Source of the DNA: Antitrichia curtipendula
Lineage: Eukaryota; Streptophyta; Bryopsida; Hypnales; Leucodontaceae
Direction: 5' to 3'
Length of the DNA stretch: 64,000 bases
Assembly (NCBI GenBank): GCA_951230915.1
Contig: OX579637.1
Coordinates: forward strand, 23,498,001 to 23,562,000
Shown here: positions 11,340 to 24,840 of the stretch, one piece after another
How the letters are laid out: the number at the start of each line of letters is the position of its first letter
How positions within the stretch are numbered: the first letter of the stretch is position 1
Position numbers and translations under genes: made by a program
Notes under the pieces: generated by a model
The model's input: only the letters and a program-made list of their open reading frames with translations
What the model was told of the DNA's origin: nothing
Database searches by the model: none

Positions 11340-13254
11340 TTATTTAGTGACCCATGCATTTGTCATTCTCTAAAATACAAGGCTTGACCATTCTTCTGCA
11401 GTTCCAATACAGTTGAAAAAAAAATGGGTGGTGATTCGCATGGGGCCATGGATTTGATAGTAATGGAATGAATATTTCCAGCTTGTACATTTTTTTTAAT
11501 TTCTAACGTGCATTTATTTAGTGAGTCATGCATTTGTCATTCTCTAAAATACAGGGCTGGACCATTCTTTTGCGGTTCGAATACAAATTTAAAAAAATGG
11601 GTGGTGATTTGCATGGGGCCATGGATTTGATAGTAATGGTAAGAATATTTCCAGCTTGTACTTTTTTTTTAGTTTGTAACGTGCACTTATTTAGTGACTC
11701 ATACATTTGTCATTCTCTAAAATACAGGGCTAGACCATTCTGTGGTGGTTCCAATACAAATTGAATGAAATCAGTGGTGATTTGCATGGGGCCATGGATT
11801 TGATGGTAATGGAATGAATATTTCCAACTTGTGCATTTTTTTTAATTTGTAACGTGCACTTATTTAGTGAGTCATGCATTTGTCATTCTCTAAAATACAG
11901 GGCTGGACCATTTTTCGGCGGTTCCAATACAAATTAATAAAAAATGGGTGGTGATTTGCATGGGGCCATGGATTTGATAGTAATGGAAAGTATAATTCCA
12001 ACTTGTACATTTTCTTAAATTTGTCACCTGCACTTATTTAGTGACTCATGCATTTGTCATTCTCTAAAATACAGGGCTGGACCATTTTTCTGCGGTTCGA
12101 ATACAAATTAAAGAAAATGGGTGTTCATTTGCATGGGGCCATGGGTTTGATAGTAATGGAAAGTGTATTTCCAACTTGTATATTTTTCTAACTTGTAACG
12201 TGCACTTATTTAGTGACTCATGCATTTGTCATTCTCTAAAGTACAGGGCTGGACCATTCTGTTGAGGTTCCAATACAAATTTAAAAAAATGGGTGGTAAT
12301 TTTCATGCGGCCATAGATTTGATAGTAATGGAAAGAGTATTTCCAACTTGTACATTTTCTTAAATGTGTAACGTGCACTTATTTAGTGAGTCATGCAATT
12401 GTCATTCTCTAAAATACAGGGCTGGACCATTTTTCTGCGGTTCGAATACAAGTTTAAAAAACTGGTGGTGATTTGCATGGGGCCATTGATTAGATAGTAA
12501 TGGAACGAGTATTTCCAACTTGTACATTTTTTTTAATTTGTCACGTGCACTTATTTAGTGACCCTTGCATTTGCATTCTCTAAAATACCGGGCTGGACCA
12601 TTCTGTTGCAGTTCGAATACAAATTAAATAAAATCGGTGGTGATTTGCATGGGGCCATGGATTTGATAGTAATGGAAAGAATCTTTCCAGCTTGTAGATT
12701 TTTTTTAATTTGTAACGTGCACTTATTTAGTGACTCATGCATTTGTCATTCTCTAAAATACAGGGCTGGACCATTTTTCTGCGGTTCGAATACAAGTTTA
12801 AAAGAATGGGTGGTGATTTGCATGGGGCCATGGATTTTATAGTAATGGAAAGTATAATTCCAACTTGTACATTTTCTTAAATTTGTCACATGCACCTATT
12901 TAGAAACTCATGCATTTGTCATTCTCTAAAATACAGGGCTGGACCATTTTTCTGCAGTTCCAATACAGTTGACAAAAAAATGGGTGGTGATTTGCATGGG
13001 GCCATGGATTTGATAGTAATGGAATGAATATTTCCAACTTGTACATTTTTTTTAATTTCTAACGTGCACTTATTTAGTGAGTCATGCATTTGTCATTCTC
13101 TAAAATACAGGGCTGGACCATTCTTTTGCGGTTCGAATACAAGTTTAAAAAAATGGGTGGTGATTTGCATGGGGCCATGGATTTGATAGTAATGGAATGA
13201 ATATTTCCAGCTTGTAGATTTTTTTAAATTTATAACGTGCACTTATTTAGTGAG
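11340..13254 (+). repeat. Block 2: relict of block 4 type monomers
   Basis: Its monomers match block 4 better than their neighbours. About 11340-11690 resembles 30700-31040 (offset 19356 bp). About 11690-11900 resembles 28630-28840 (offset 16936 bp), sharing GACTCATACATTTG and GTGGTGGTTCC. About 12300-12720 resembles 29060-29480 (offset 16762 bp), sharing CATGCAATTGTC, ATTTGTCACGTGC, GACCCTTGCATTTGC and GAATCTTTCCAGC. No gene is seen. Confidence 0.7.
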
Positions 13255-16200
13255 TCATGCATTTGTCATTCTTTAAAATACAGGGCTGGACCATTCTGTT
13301 GCGGTTCCAGTACGAGTTAATAAAAAATGGGTGTTGATTTGCATGGGGCCATGGATTTGATAGTAATGGAAAGAGTATTTCCAACTTGTACATTTTCTTA
13401 AATTTGTAACGTGCACTTATTTAGTGACTCATGCATTTGTCATTCTCTAAAATACAGGGCTGGACCATTTTTCTGCGGTTCGAATACAAGTTTAAAAAAA
13501 TGGGTGGTGATTTGCATGGGGCCATTGATTTGATAGTAATGAATAGAATATTTCCAACTTATGCATTTTTTTAAATTTGTAACGTGCACTTTTTTAGTGA
13601 CCCATGCATTTGTCATTCTCTAAAATACAAGGCTGGACCATTCTTTTGCAGTTCCAATACAGTTGAAAGAAGAATGGGTGGTGATTTGCATGGGGCCATG
13701 GATTTGATAGTAACGGAAAGAATATTTCCAGCTTCTACATTTTTTTTAGTTTGTAACGTGCACTTATTTAGTGAGTCATGCATTTGTCATTCTCTAAAAT
13801 ACAGTACTGGACCATTCTGTTGAGGTTCCAATACAAATTTAAAAAAATGGTTGGTAATTTGCATGCGGCCATTGATTTGATAGTAATGGAAAGAGTATTT
13901 CCAACTTGTACATTTTCTTAAATGTGTAACGTGCACTTATTTAGTGAGTCATGCATTTGTCATTCTCTAAAATACAGGGCTGGACCATTTTTCTGCGGTT
14001 CGAATACAAGTTTAAAAAACTGGTGGTGATTTGCATGGGGCCATTGATTTGATAGTAATGGAATGAGTATTTCCAACTTGTACATTTTTTTTAATTTGTA
14101 ACGTGCACTTATTTAGAAACTCATGCATTTGTCATTCTCTAAAATACAGGGCTGGACCATTTTTCTGCGGTTCGAATACAAATTTAAAAGAATGGGTGCT
14201 GATTTGCATGGGGCCATGGATTTTATAGTAATGGAAAGTATAATTCCAACTTGTACATTTTCTTAAATTTGTCACATGCACTTATTTAGAAACTCATGCA
14301 TTTGTCATTCTCTAAAATACAGGGCTGGACCATTTTTCTGCGGTTCGAATACAAATTAAAGAAAATGGGTGTTGATTTGCATGGGGCCATGGATTTGACA
14401 GTAAAGAAAAGTATATTTTCAACTTGTACATTTTTTTTAATTTGTAACGTGCACTTATTTAGTGACCCATGCATTTGTCATTCTCTAAAATACAGGGCTA
14501 GACCATTCTGTTGAGGTTCCAATACAAATTTAAAAAAATGGTTGGTAATTTGCATGCGGCCATTGATTTGATAGTAATGGAAAGAGTATTTCCAACTTGT
14601 ACATTTTCTTAAATTTGTAACGTGCACTTATTTAGTGAGTCATGCATTTGTCATTCTCTAAAATACAGGGCTGGACCATTTTTCTGCGGTTCGAATACAA
14701 GTTTAAAAAACTGGTGGTGACTTGCATGGGGCCATGGATTTGATAGTAATGGAATGAGTATTTCTAACTTGTACATTTTTTTTAATTTGTAACGTGCACT
14801 TATTTAGTGACCCATGCATTTGTCATTCTCTAAAATACAGGGCTGGACCATTTTTCTGCGGTTCGAATACAAGTTTAAAAAAATGGGTGGTGATTTGCAT
14901 GGGGCCATTGATTTGATAGTAATGAATAGAATATTTCCAACTTATGCATTTTTTTTAATTTGTAACGTGCACTTATTTAGTGACCCATGCATTTGTCATT
15001 CTCTAAAATACAAGGCTGGACCATTCTTTTGCAGTTCCAATACAGTTGAAAGAAAAATGGGTGGTGATTTGCATGGGGCCATGGATTTGATAGTAACGGA
15101 AAGAATATTTCCAGCTTCTACATTTTTTTTAGTTTGTAACGTGCACTTATTTAGTGAGTCATGCATTTGTCATTCTCTAAAATACAGTACTGGACCATTC
15201 TGTTGAGGTTCCAATACAAATTTAAAAAAATGGTTGGTAATTTGCATGCGGCCATTGATTTGATAGTAATGGAAAGAGTATTTCCAACTTGTACATTTTC
15301 TTAAATGTGTAACGTGCACTTATTTAGTGAGTCATGCATTTGTCATTCTCTAAAATACAGGGCTGGACCATTTTTCTGCGGTTCGAATACAAGTTTAAAA
15401 AACTGGTGGTGATTTGCATGGGGCCATTGATTTGATAGTAATGGAATGAGTATTTCCAACTTGTACATTTTTTTTAATTTGTAACGTGCACTTATTTAGT
15501 GACTCATGCATTTGTCATTCTCTAAAATATAGGGCTGGACCATTTTTCTGCTGTTCGAATACAAGTTTAAAAGAATGGGTGGTGATTTGCATGGGGCCAT
15601 GGATTTGATAGTAATGGAAAGTATTATTCCAACTTGTACATTTTCTTAAATTTGTCACATGCACTTATTTAGAAACTCATGCATTTGTCATTCTCTAAAA
15701 TACAGGGCTGGACCATTTTTCTGCGGTTCGAATACAAATTAAAGAAAATGGGTGTTGATTTGCATGGGGCCATGGATTTGACAGTAAAGAAAAGTATATT
15801 TTCAACTTGTACATTTTTTTTAATTTGTAACGTGCACTTATTTAGTGACCCATGCATTTGTCATTCTCTAAAATACAGGGCTAGACCATTCTGTTGAGGT
15901 TCCAATACAAATTTAAAAAAATGGTTGGTAATTTGCATGCGGCCATTGATTTGATAGTAATGGAAAGAGTATTTCCAACTTGTACATTTTCTTAAATGTG
16001 TAACGTGCACTTATTTAGTGAGTCATGCATTTGTCATTCTCTAAAATACAGGGCTGGAACATTTTGTTGCGTTTTTAATACAAGTTAAATGATATGGGTG
16101 GTGATTTGCATGGGGCCATGGATTTGATAGTAATGGAAAGAGTATTTCCAACTTGTACATTTTCTTAAATGTGTAACGTGCACTTATTTAGTGAGTCATG

Positions 16201-18613
16201 CATTTGTCATTCTCTAAAATACAGGGCTGGACCATTTTTCTGCGGTTCGAATACAAGTTTAAAAAACTGGTGGTGATTTGCATGGGGCCATGGATTTGAT
16301 AGTAATGGAATGAGTATTTCTAACTTGTACATTTTTTTTAATTTGTAACGTGCACTTATTTAGTGACTCATGCATTTGTCATTCTCTAAAATACAGGGCT
16401 GGACCATTTTTCTGCGGTTCGAATACAAGTTTAAAAGAATGGGTGGTGATTTGCATGGGGCCATGGATTTGATAGTAATGGAATGAATATTTCCAACTTG
16501 TACATTTTCTTAAATTTGTCACATGCACTTATTTAGAAACTCATGCATTTGTCATTCTCTAAAATACAGGGCTGGACCATTTTTCTGCGGTTCGAATACA
16601 AATTAAAGAAAATGGGTGTTGATTTGCATGGGGCCATGGATTTGACAGTAAAGAAAAGTATATTTTCAACTTGTACATTTTTTTTAATTTGTAACGTGCA
16701 CTTATTTAGTGACCCATGCATTTGTCATTCTCTAAAATACAGGGCTAGACCATTCTGTTGAGGTTCCAATACAAATTTAAAAAAATGGTTGGTAATTTGC
16801 ATGCGGCCATTGATTTGATAGTAATGGAAAGAGTATTTCCAACTTGTACATTTTCTTAAATGTGTAACGTGCACTTATTTAGTGAGTCATGCATTTGTCA
16901 TTCTCTAAAATACAGGGCTGGACCATTTTTCTGCGGTTCGAATACAAGTTTAAAAAACTGGTGGTGATTTGCATGGGGCCATGGATTTGATAGTAATGGA
17001 ATGAGTATTTCTAACTTGTACATTTTTTTTAATTTGTAACGTGCACTTATTTAGTGACTCATGCATTTGTCATTCTCTAAAATACAGGGCTGGACCATTT
17101 TTCTGCGGTTCGAATACAAGTTTAAAAGAATGGGTGGTGATTTGCATGGGGCCATGGATTTTATAGTAATGGAAAGTATAATTCCAACTTGTACATTTTC
17201 TTAAATTTGTCACATGCACTTATTTAGAAACTCATGCATTTGTCATTCTCTAAAATACAGGGCTGGACCATTTTTCTGCGGTTCGAATACAAATTAAAGA
17301 AAATGGGTGTTGATTTGCATGGGGCCATGGATTTGACAGTAAAGAAAAGTATATTTTCAACTTGTACATTTTTTTTAATTTGTAACGTGCACTTATTTAG
17401 TGACCCATGCATTTGTCATTCTCTAAAATACAGGGCTAGACCATTCTGTTGAGGTTCCAATACAAATTTAAAAAAATGGTTGGTAATTTGCATGCGGCCA
17501 TTGATTTGATAGTAATGGAAAGAGTATTTCCAACTTGTACATTTTCTTAAATGTGTAACGTGCACTTATTTAGTGAGTCATGCATTTGTCATTCTCTAAA
17601 ATACAGGGCTGGAACATTTTGTTGCGTTTTTAATACAAGTTAAATGATATGGGTGGTGATTTGCATGGGGCCATGGATTTGATAGTAATGGAAAGAGTAT
17701 TTCCAACTTGTACATTTTCTTAAATGTGTAACGTGCACTTATTTAGTGAGTCATGCATTTGTCATTCTCTAAAATACAGGGCTGGACCATTTTTCTGCGG
17801 TTCGAATACAAGTTTAAAAAACTGGTGGTGATTTGCATGGGGCCATGGATTTGATAGTAATGGAATGAGTATTTCTAACTTGTACATTTTTTTTAATTTG
17901 TAACGTGCACTTATTTAGTGACTCATGCATTTGTCATTCTCTAAAATACAGGGCTGGACCATTTTTCTGCGGTTCGAATACAAGTTTAAAAGAATGGGTG
18001 GTGATTTGCATGGGGCCATGGATTTGATAGTAATGGAAAGTATAATTCCAACTTGTACATTTTCTTAAATTTGTCACATGCACTTATTTAGAAACTCATG
18101 CATTTGTCATTCTCTAAAATACAGGGCTGGACCATTTTTCTGCGGTTCGAATACAAATTAAAGAAAATGGGTGTTGATTTGCATGGGGCCATGGATTTGA
18201 CAGTAAAGAAAAGTATATTTTCAACTTGTACATTTTTTTTAATTTGTAACGTGCACTTATTTAGTGACCCATGCATTTGTCATTCTCTAAAATACAGGGC
18301 TAGACCATTCTGTTGAGGTTCCAATACAAATTTAAAAAAATGGTTGGTAATTTGCATGCGGCCATTGATTTGATAGTAATGGAAAGAGTATTTCCAACTT
18401 GTACATTTTCTTAAATGTGTAACGTGCACTTATTTAGTGAGTCATGCATTTGTCATTCTCTAAAATACAGGGCTGGACCATTTTTCTGCGGTTCGAATAC
18501 AAGTTTAAAAAACTGGTGGTGATTTGCATGGGGCCATGGATTTGATAGTAATGGAATGAGTATTTCTAACTTGTACATTTTTTTTAATTTGTAACGTGCA
18601 CTTATTTAGTGAC
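13255..18613 (+). repeat. 31-mer HOR, complete unit (5359 bp)
   Basis: I read 31 monomers in the order e f g h c d a b c | f g h c d a b | i c d a b c d a b | i c d a b c. It opens with the e type (CCAGTACGAGTTAAT) near 13315. It contains an 8-monomer inner period (f to f, 1383 bp) and a 9-monomer inner period (i to i, 1555 bp). The next sequence restarts the same order. Confidence 0.85.
16056..16100 (+). repeat. i-type monomer segment, rare variant
   Basis: GGAACATTTTGTTGCG followed by TTTTTAATACAAG and AAATGATATGGG was noticed only here, at 17611 and at 21415. It is the best single marker for the 9-monomer and 31-monomer periods. Confidence 0.8.
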
Positions 18614-21600
18614 TCATGCATTTGTCATTCTTTAAAATACAGGGCTGGACCATTCTGTTGCGGTTCCAGTACGAGTTAATAAAAAATGGGTGTTGATTTG
18701 CATGGGGCCATGGATTTGATAGTAATGGAAAGAGTATTTCCAACTTGTACATTTTCTTAAATTTGTAACGTGCACTTATTTAGTGACTCATGCATTTGTC
18801 ATTCTCTAAAATACAGGGCTGGACCATTTTTCTGCGGTTCGAATACAAGTTTAAAAAAATGGGTGGTGATTTGCATGGGGCCATTGATTTGATAGTAATG
18901 AATAGAATATTTCCAACTTATGCATTTTTTTAAATTTGTAACGTGCACTTTTTTAGTGACCCATGCATTTGTCATTCTCTAAAATACAAGGCTGGACCAT
19001 TCTTTTGCAGTTCCAATACAGTTGAAAGAAGAATGGGTGGTGATTTGCATGGGGCCATGGATTTGATAGTAACGGAAAGAATATTTCCAGCTTCTACATT
19101 TTTTTTAGTTTGTAACGTGCACTTATTTAGTGAGTCATGCATTTGTCATTCTCTAAAATACAGTACTGGACCATTCTGTTGAGGTTCCAATACAAATTTA
19201 AAAAAATGGTTGGTAATTTGCATGCGGCCATTGATTTGATAGTAATGGAAAGAGTATTTCCAACTTGTACATTTTCTTAAATGTGTAACGTGCACTTATT
19301 TAGTGAGTCATGCATTTGTCATTCTCTAAAATACAGGGCTGGACCATTTTTCTGCGGTTCGAATACAAGTTTAAAAAACTGGTGGTGATTTGCATGGGGC
19401 CATTGATTTGATAGTAATGGAATGAGTATTTCCAACTTGTACATTTTTTTTAATTTGTAACGTGCACTTATTTAGAAACTCATGCATTTGTCATTCTCTA
19501 AAATACAGGGCTGGACCATTTTTCTGCGGTTCGAATACAAATTTAAAAGAATGGGTGCTGATTTGCATGGGGCCATGGATTTTATAGTAATGGAAAGTAT
19601 AATTCCAACTTGTACATTTTCTTAAATTTGTCACATGCACTTATTTAGAAACTCATGCATTTGTCATTCTCTAAAATACAGGGCTGGACCATTTTTCTGC
19701 GGTTCGAATACAAATTAAAGAAAATGGGTGTTGATTTGCATGGGGCCATGGATTTGACAGTAAAGAAAAGTATATTTTCAACTTGTACATTTTTTTTAAT
19801 TTGTAACGTGCACTTATTTAGTGACCCATGCATTTGTCATTCTCTAAAATACAGGGCTAGACCATTCTGTTGAGGTTCCAATACAAATTTAAAAAAATGG
19901 TTGGTAATTTGCATGCGGCCATTGATTTGATAGTAATGGAAAGAGTATTTCCAACTTGTACATTTTCTTAAATTTGTAACGTGCACTTATTTAGTGAGTC
20001 ATGCATTTGTCATTCTCTAAAATACAGGGCTGGACCATTTTTCTGCGGTTCGAATACAAGTTTAAAAAACTGGTGGTGACTTGCATGGGGCCATGGATTT
20101 GATAGTAATGGAATGAGTATTTCTAACTTGTACATTTTTTTTAATTTGTAACGTGCACTTATTTAGTGACCCATGCATTTGTCATTCTCTAAAATACAGG
20201 GCTGGACCATTTTTCTGCGGTTCGAATACAAGTTTAAAAAAATGGGTGGTGATTTGCATGGGGCCATTGATTTGATAGTAATGAATAGAATATTTCCAAC
20301 TTATGCATTTTTTTTAATTTGTAACGTGCACTTATTTAGTGACCCATGCATTTGTCATTCTCTAAAATACAAGGCTGGACCATTCTTTTGCAGTTCCAAT
20401 ACAGTTGAAAGAAAAATGGGTGGTGATTTGCATGGGGCCATGGATTTGATAGTAACGGAAAGAATATTTCCAGCTTCTACATTTTTTTTAGTTTGTAACG
20501 TGCACTTATTTAGTGAGTCATGCATTTGTCATTCTCTAAAATACAGTACTGGACCATTCTGTTGAGGTTCCAATACAAATTTAAAAAAATGGTTGGTAAT
20601 TTGCATGCGGCCATTGATTTGATAGTAATGGAAAGAGTATTTCCAACTTGTACATTTTCTTAAATGTGTAACGTGCACTTATTTAGTGAGTCATGCATTT
20701 GTCATTCTCTAAAATACAGGGCTGGACCATTTTTCTGCGGTTCGAATACAAGTTTAAAAAACTGGTGGTGATTTGCATGGGGCCATTGATTTGATAGTAA
20801 TGGAATGAGTATTTCCAACTTGTACATTTTTTTTAATTTGTAACGTGCACTTATTTAGTGACTCATGCATTTGTCATTCTCTAAAATATAGGGCTGGACC
20901 ATTTTTCTGCTGTTCGAATACAAGTTTAAAAGAATGGGTGGTGATTTGCATGGGGCCATGGATTTGATAGTAATGGAAAGTATTATTCCAACTTGTACAT
21001 TTTCTTAAATTTGTCACATGCACTTATTTAGAAACTCATGCATTTGTCATTCTCTAAAATACAGGGCTGGACCATTTTTCTGCGGTTCGAATACAAATTA
21101 AAGAAAATGGGTGTTGATTTGCATGGGGCCATGGATTTGACAGTAAAGAAAAGTATATTTTCAACTTGTACATTTTTTTTAATTTGTAACGTGCACTTAT
21201 TTAGTGACCCATGCATTTGTCATTCTCTAAAATACAGGGCTAGACCATTCTGTTGAGGTTCCAATACAAATTTAAAAAAATGGTTGGTAATTTGCATGCG
21301 GCCATTGATTTGATAGTAATGGAAAGAGTATTTCCAACTTGTACATTTTCTTAAATGTGTAACGTGCACTTATTTAGTGAGTCATGCATTTGTCATTCTC
21401 TAAAATACAGGGCTGGAACATTTTGTTGCGTTTTTAATACAAGTTAAATGATATGGGTGGTGATTTGCATGGGGCCATGGATTTGATAGTAATGGAAAGA
21501 GTATTTCCAACTTGTACATTTTCTTAAATGTGTAACGTGCACTTATTTAGTGAGTCATGCATTTGTCATTCTCTAAAATACAGGGCTGGACCATTTTTCT

Positions 21601-22973
21601 GCGGTTCGAATACAAGTTTAAAAAACTGGTGGTGATTTGCATGGGGCCATGGATTTGATAGTAATGGAATGAGTATTTCTAACTTGTACATTTTTTTTAA
21701 TTTGTAACGTGCACTTATTTAGTGACTCATGCATTTGTCATTCTCTAAAATACAGGGCTGGACCATTTTTCTGCGGTTCGAATACAAGTTTAAAAGAATG
21801 GGTGGTGATTTGCATGGGGCCATGGATTTTATAGTAATGGAAAGTATAATTCCAACTTGTACATTTTCTTAAATTTGTCACATGCACTTATTTAGAAACT
21901 CATGCATTTGTCATTCTCTAAAATACAGGGCTGGACCATTTTTCTGCGGTTCGAATACAAATTAAAGAAAATGGGTGTTGATTTGCATGGGGCCATGGAT
22001 TTGACAGTAAAGAAAAGTATATTTTCAACTTGTACATTTTTTTTAATTTGTAACGTGCACTTATTTAGTGACCCATGCATTTGTCATTCTCTAAAATACA
22101 GGGCTAGACCATTCTGTTGAGGTTCCAATACAAATTTAAAAAAATGGTTGGTAATTTGCATGCGGCCATTGATTTGATAGTAATGGAAAGAGTATTTCCA
22201 ACTTGTACATTTTCTTAAATGTGTAACGTGCACTTATTTAGTGAGTCATGCATTTGTCATTCTCTAAAATACAGGGCTGGACCATTTTTCTGCGGTTCGA
22301 ATACAAGTTTAAAAAACTGGTGGTGATTTGCATGGGGCCATGGATTTGATAGTAATGGAATGAGTATTTCTAACTTGTACATTTTTTTTAATTTGTAACG
22401 TGCACTTATTTAGTGACTCATGCATTTGTCATTCTCTAAAATACAGGGCTGGACCATTTTTCTGCGGTTCGAATACAAGTTTAAAAGAATGGGTGGTGAT
22501 TTGCATGGGGCCATGGATTTTATAGTAATGGAAAGTATAATTCCAACTTGTACATTTTCTTAAATTTGTCACATGCACTTATTTAGAAACTCATGCATTT
22601 GTCATTCTCTAAAATACAGGGCTGGACCATTTTTCTGCGGTTCGAATACAAATTAAAGAAAATGGGTGTTGATTTGCATGGGGCCATGGATTTGACAGTA
22701 AAGAAAAGTATATTTTCAACTTGTACATTTTTTTTAATTTGTAACGTGCACTTATTTAGTGACCCATGCATTTGTCATTCTCTAAAATACAGGGCTAGAC
22801 CATTCTGTTGAGGTTCCAATACAAATTTAAAAAAATGGTTGGTAATTTGCATGCGGCCATTGATTTGATAGTAATGGAAAGAGTATTTCCAACTTGTACA
22901 TTTTCTTAAATGTGTAACGTGCACTTATTTAGTGAGTCATGCATTTGTCATTCTCTAAAATACAGGGCTGGAC
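18614..22973 (+). repeat. 31-mer HOR, second unit truncated after about 25 monomers
   Basis: It matches the first unit at a constant +5359 bp. Checked markers are CAGTACTGG at 13801 and 19160, the i monomer at 16056 and 21415, and repeated copies of type a. It stops where the first unit has its second i monomer (17611); the expected position, 22970, holds a c monomer. One short patch differs internally: 16470-16492 reads GATTTGATAG with GAATGAATATTTCC, against GATTTTATAG with GAAAGTATAATTCC in this copy. Confidence 0.85.
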
Positions 22974-23113
22974 CATTTTTCTGCGGTTCGAATACAAGTT
23001 TAAAAAACTGGTGGTGATTTGCATGGGGCCATGGATTTGACAGTAAAGAAAAGTATATTTTCAACTTGTACATTTTTTTTAATTTGTAACGTGCACTTAT
23101 TTAGTGACTCATG
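22423..23113 (+). repeat. 691-bp HOR unit d-a-b-c with hybrid last monomer
   Basis: The first three monomers are standard. The fourth begins as type c (AAAAAACTGGTGG), carries the type a stretch GACAGTAAAGAAAAG near 23039-23053, and ends with the c-type TGACTC. It is therefore a c-a-c mosaic. Confidence 0.85.
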
Positions 23114-23804
23114 CATTTGTCATTCTCTAAAATACAGGGCTGGACCATTTTTCTGCGGTTCGAATACAAGTTTAAAAGAATGGGTGGTGATTTGCATGGG
23201 GCCATGGATTTTATAGTAATGGAAAGTATAATTCCAACTTGTACATTTTCTTAAATTTGTCACATGCACTTATTTAGAAACTCATGCATTTGTCATTCTC
23301 TAAAATACAGGGCTGGACCATTTTTCTGCGGTTCGAATACAAATTAAAGAAAATGGGTGTTGATTTGCATGGGGCCATGGATTTGACAGTAAAGAAAAGT
23401 ATATTTTCAACTTGTACATTTTTTTTAATTTGTAACGTGCACTTATTTAGTGACCCATGCATTTGTCATTCTCTAAAATACAGGGCTAGACCATTCTGTT
23501 GAGGTTCCAATACAAATTTAAAAAAATGGTTGGTAATTTGCATGCGGCCATTGATTTGATAGTAATGGAAAGAGTATTTCCAACTTGTACATTTTCTTAA
23601 ATGTGTAACGTGCACTTATTTAGTGACTCATGCATTTGTCATTCTCTAAAATACAGGGCTGGACCATTTTTCTGCGGTTCGAATACAAGTTTAAAAAACT
23701 GGTGGTGATTTGCATGGGGCCATGGATTTGATAGTAATGGAATGAGTATTTCTAACTTGTACATTTTTTTTAATTTGTAACGTGCACTTATTTAATGACT
23801 CATG
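23114..23804 (+). repeat. 691-bp HOR unit d-a-b-c
   Basis: Complete four-monomer unit. Monomers b and c are joined by TGACTC rather than the usual TGAGTC, and the unit ends TTTAATGACTC. Confidence 0.85.
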
Positions 23805-24322
23805 CATTTGTCATTCTCTAAAATACAGGGCTGGACCATTTTGTTGCGGTTCGAATACAAATTAAAGAAAATGGGTGTTGATTTGCATGGGGCCATGGAT
23901 TTGACAGTAAAGAAAAGTATATTTTCAACTTGTACATTTTTTTTAATTTGTAACGTGCACTTATTTAGTGACCCATGCATTTGTCATTCTCTAAAATACA
24001 GGGCTAGACCATTCTGTTGAGGTTCCAATACAAATTTAAAAAAATGGTTGGTAATTTGCATGCGGCCATTGATTTGATAGTAATGGAAAGAGTATTTCCA
24101 ACTTGTACATTTTCTTAAATGTGTAACGTGCACTTATTTAGTGAGTCATGCATTTGTCATTCTCTAAAATACAGGGCTGGACCATTTTTCTGCGGTTCGA
24201 ATACAAGTTTAAAAAACTGGTGGTGATTTGCATGGGGCCATGGATTTGATAGTAATGGAATGAGTATTTCTAACTTGTACATTTTTTTTAATTTGTAACG
24301 TGCACTTATTTAGTGACTCATG
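23805..24322 (+). repeat. Deleted HOR unit a-b-c (518 bp)
   Basis: Type d is missing, so the unit is exactly one monomer shorter. Its a monomer has CCATTTTGTTGCGGTTCG instead of CCATTTTTCTGCGGTTCG. Confidence 0.85.
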
Positions 24323-24840
24323 CATTTGTCATTCTCTAAAATACAGGGCTGGACCATTTTTCTGCGGTTCGAATACAAATTAAAGAAAATGGGTGGTGAT
24401 TTGCATGGGGCCATGGATTTGATAGTAATGGAATGACTATTTCTAACTTGTACATTTTTTTTAATTTGTAACGTGCACTTATTTAGTGACCCATGCATTT
24501 GTCATTCTCTAAAATACAGGGCTAGACCATTCTGTTGAGGTTCCAATACAAATTTAAAAAAATGGTTGGTAATTTGCATGCGGCCATTGATTTGATAGTA
24601 ATGGAAAGAGTATTTCCAACTTGTACATTTTCTTAAATGTGTAACGTGCACTTATTTAGTGAGTCATGCATTTGTCATTCTCTAAAATACAGGGCTGGAC
24701 CATTTTTCTGCGGTTCGAATACAAGTTTAAAAAACTGGTGGTGATTTGCATGGGGCCATGGATTTGATAGTAATGGAATGAGTATTTCTAACTTGTACAT
24801 TTTTTTTAATTTGTAACGTGCACTTATTTAGTGACCCATG
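24323..24840 (+). repeat. Deleted HOR unit a*-b-c with hybrid first monomer (518 bp)
   Basis: The first monomer starts as type a (TTAAAGAAAATGGGTGG), switches to the c-type GATAGTAATGGAATGACTA and TTTCTAAC near 24420-24446, and ends with the a-type TGACCC. Its GAATGACTATTT spelling is shared only with the c monomer near 26850, which points to that copy or a sister as donor. Confidence 0.85.
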
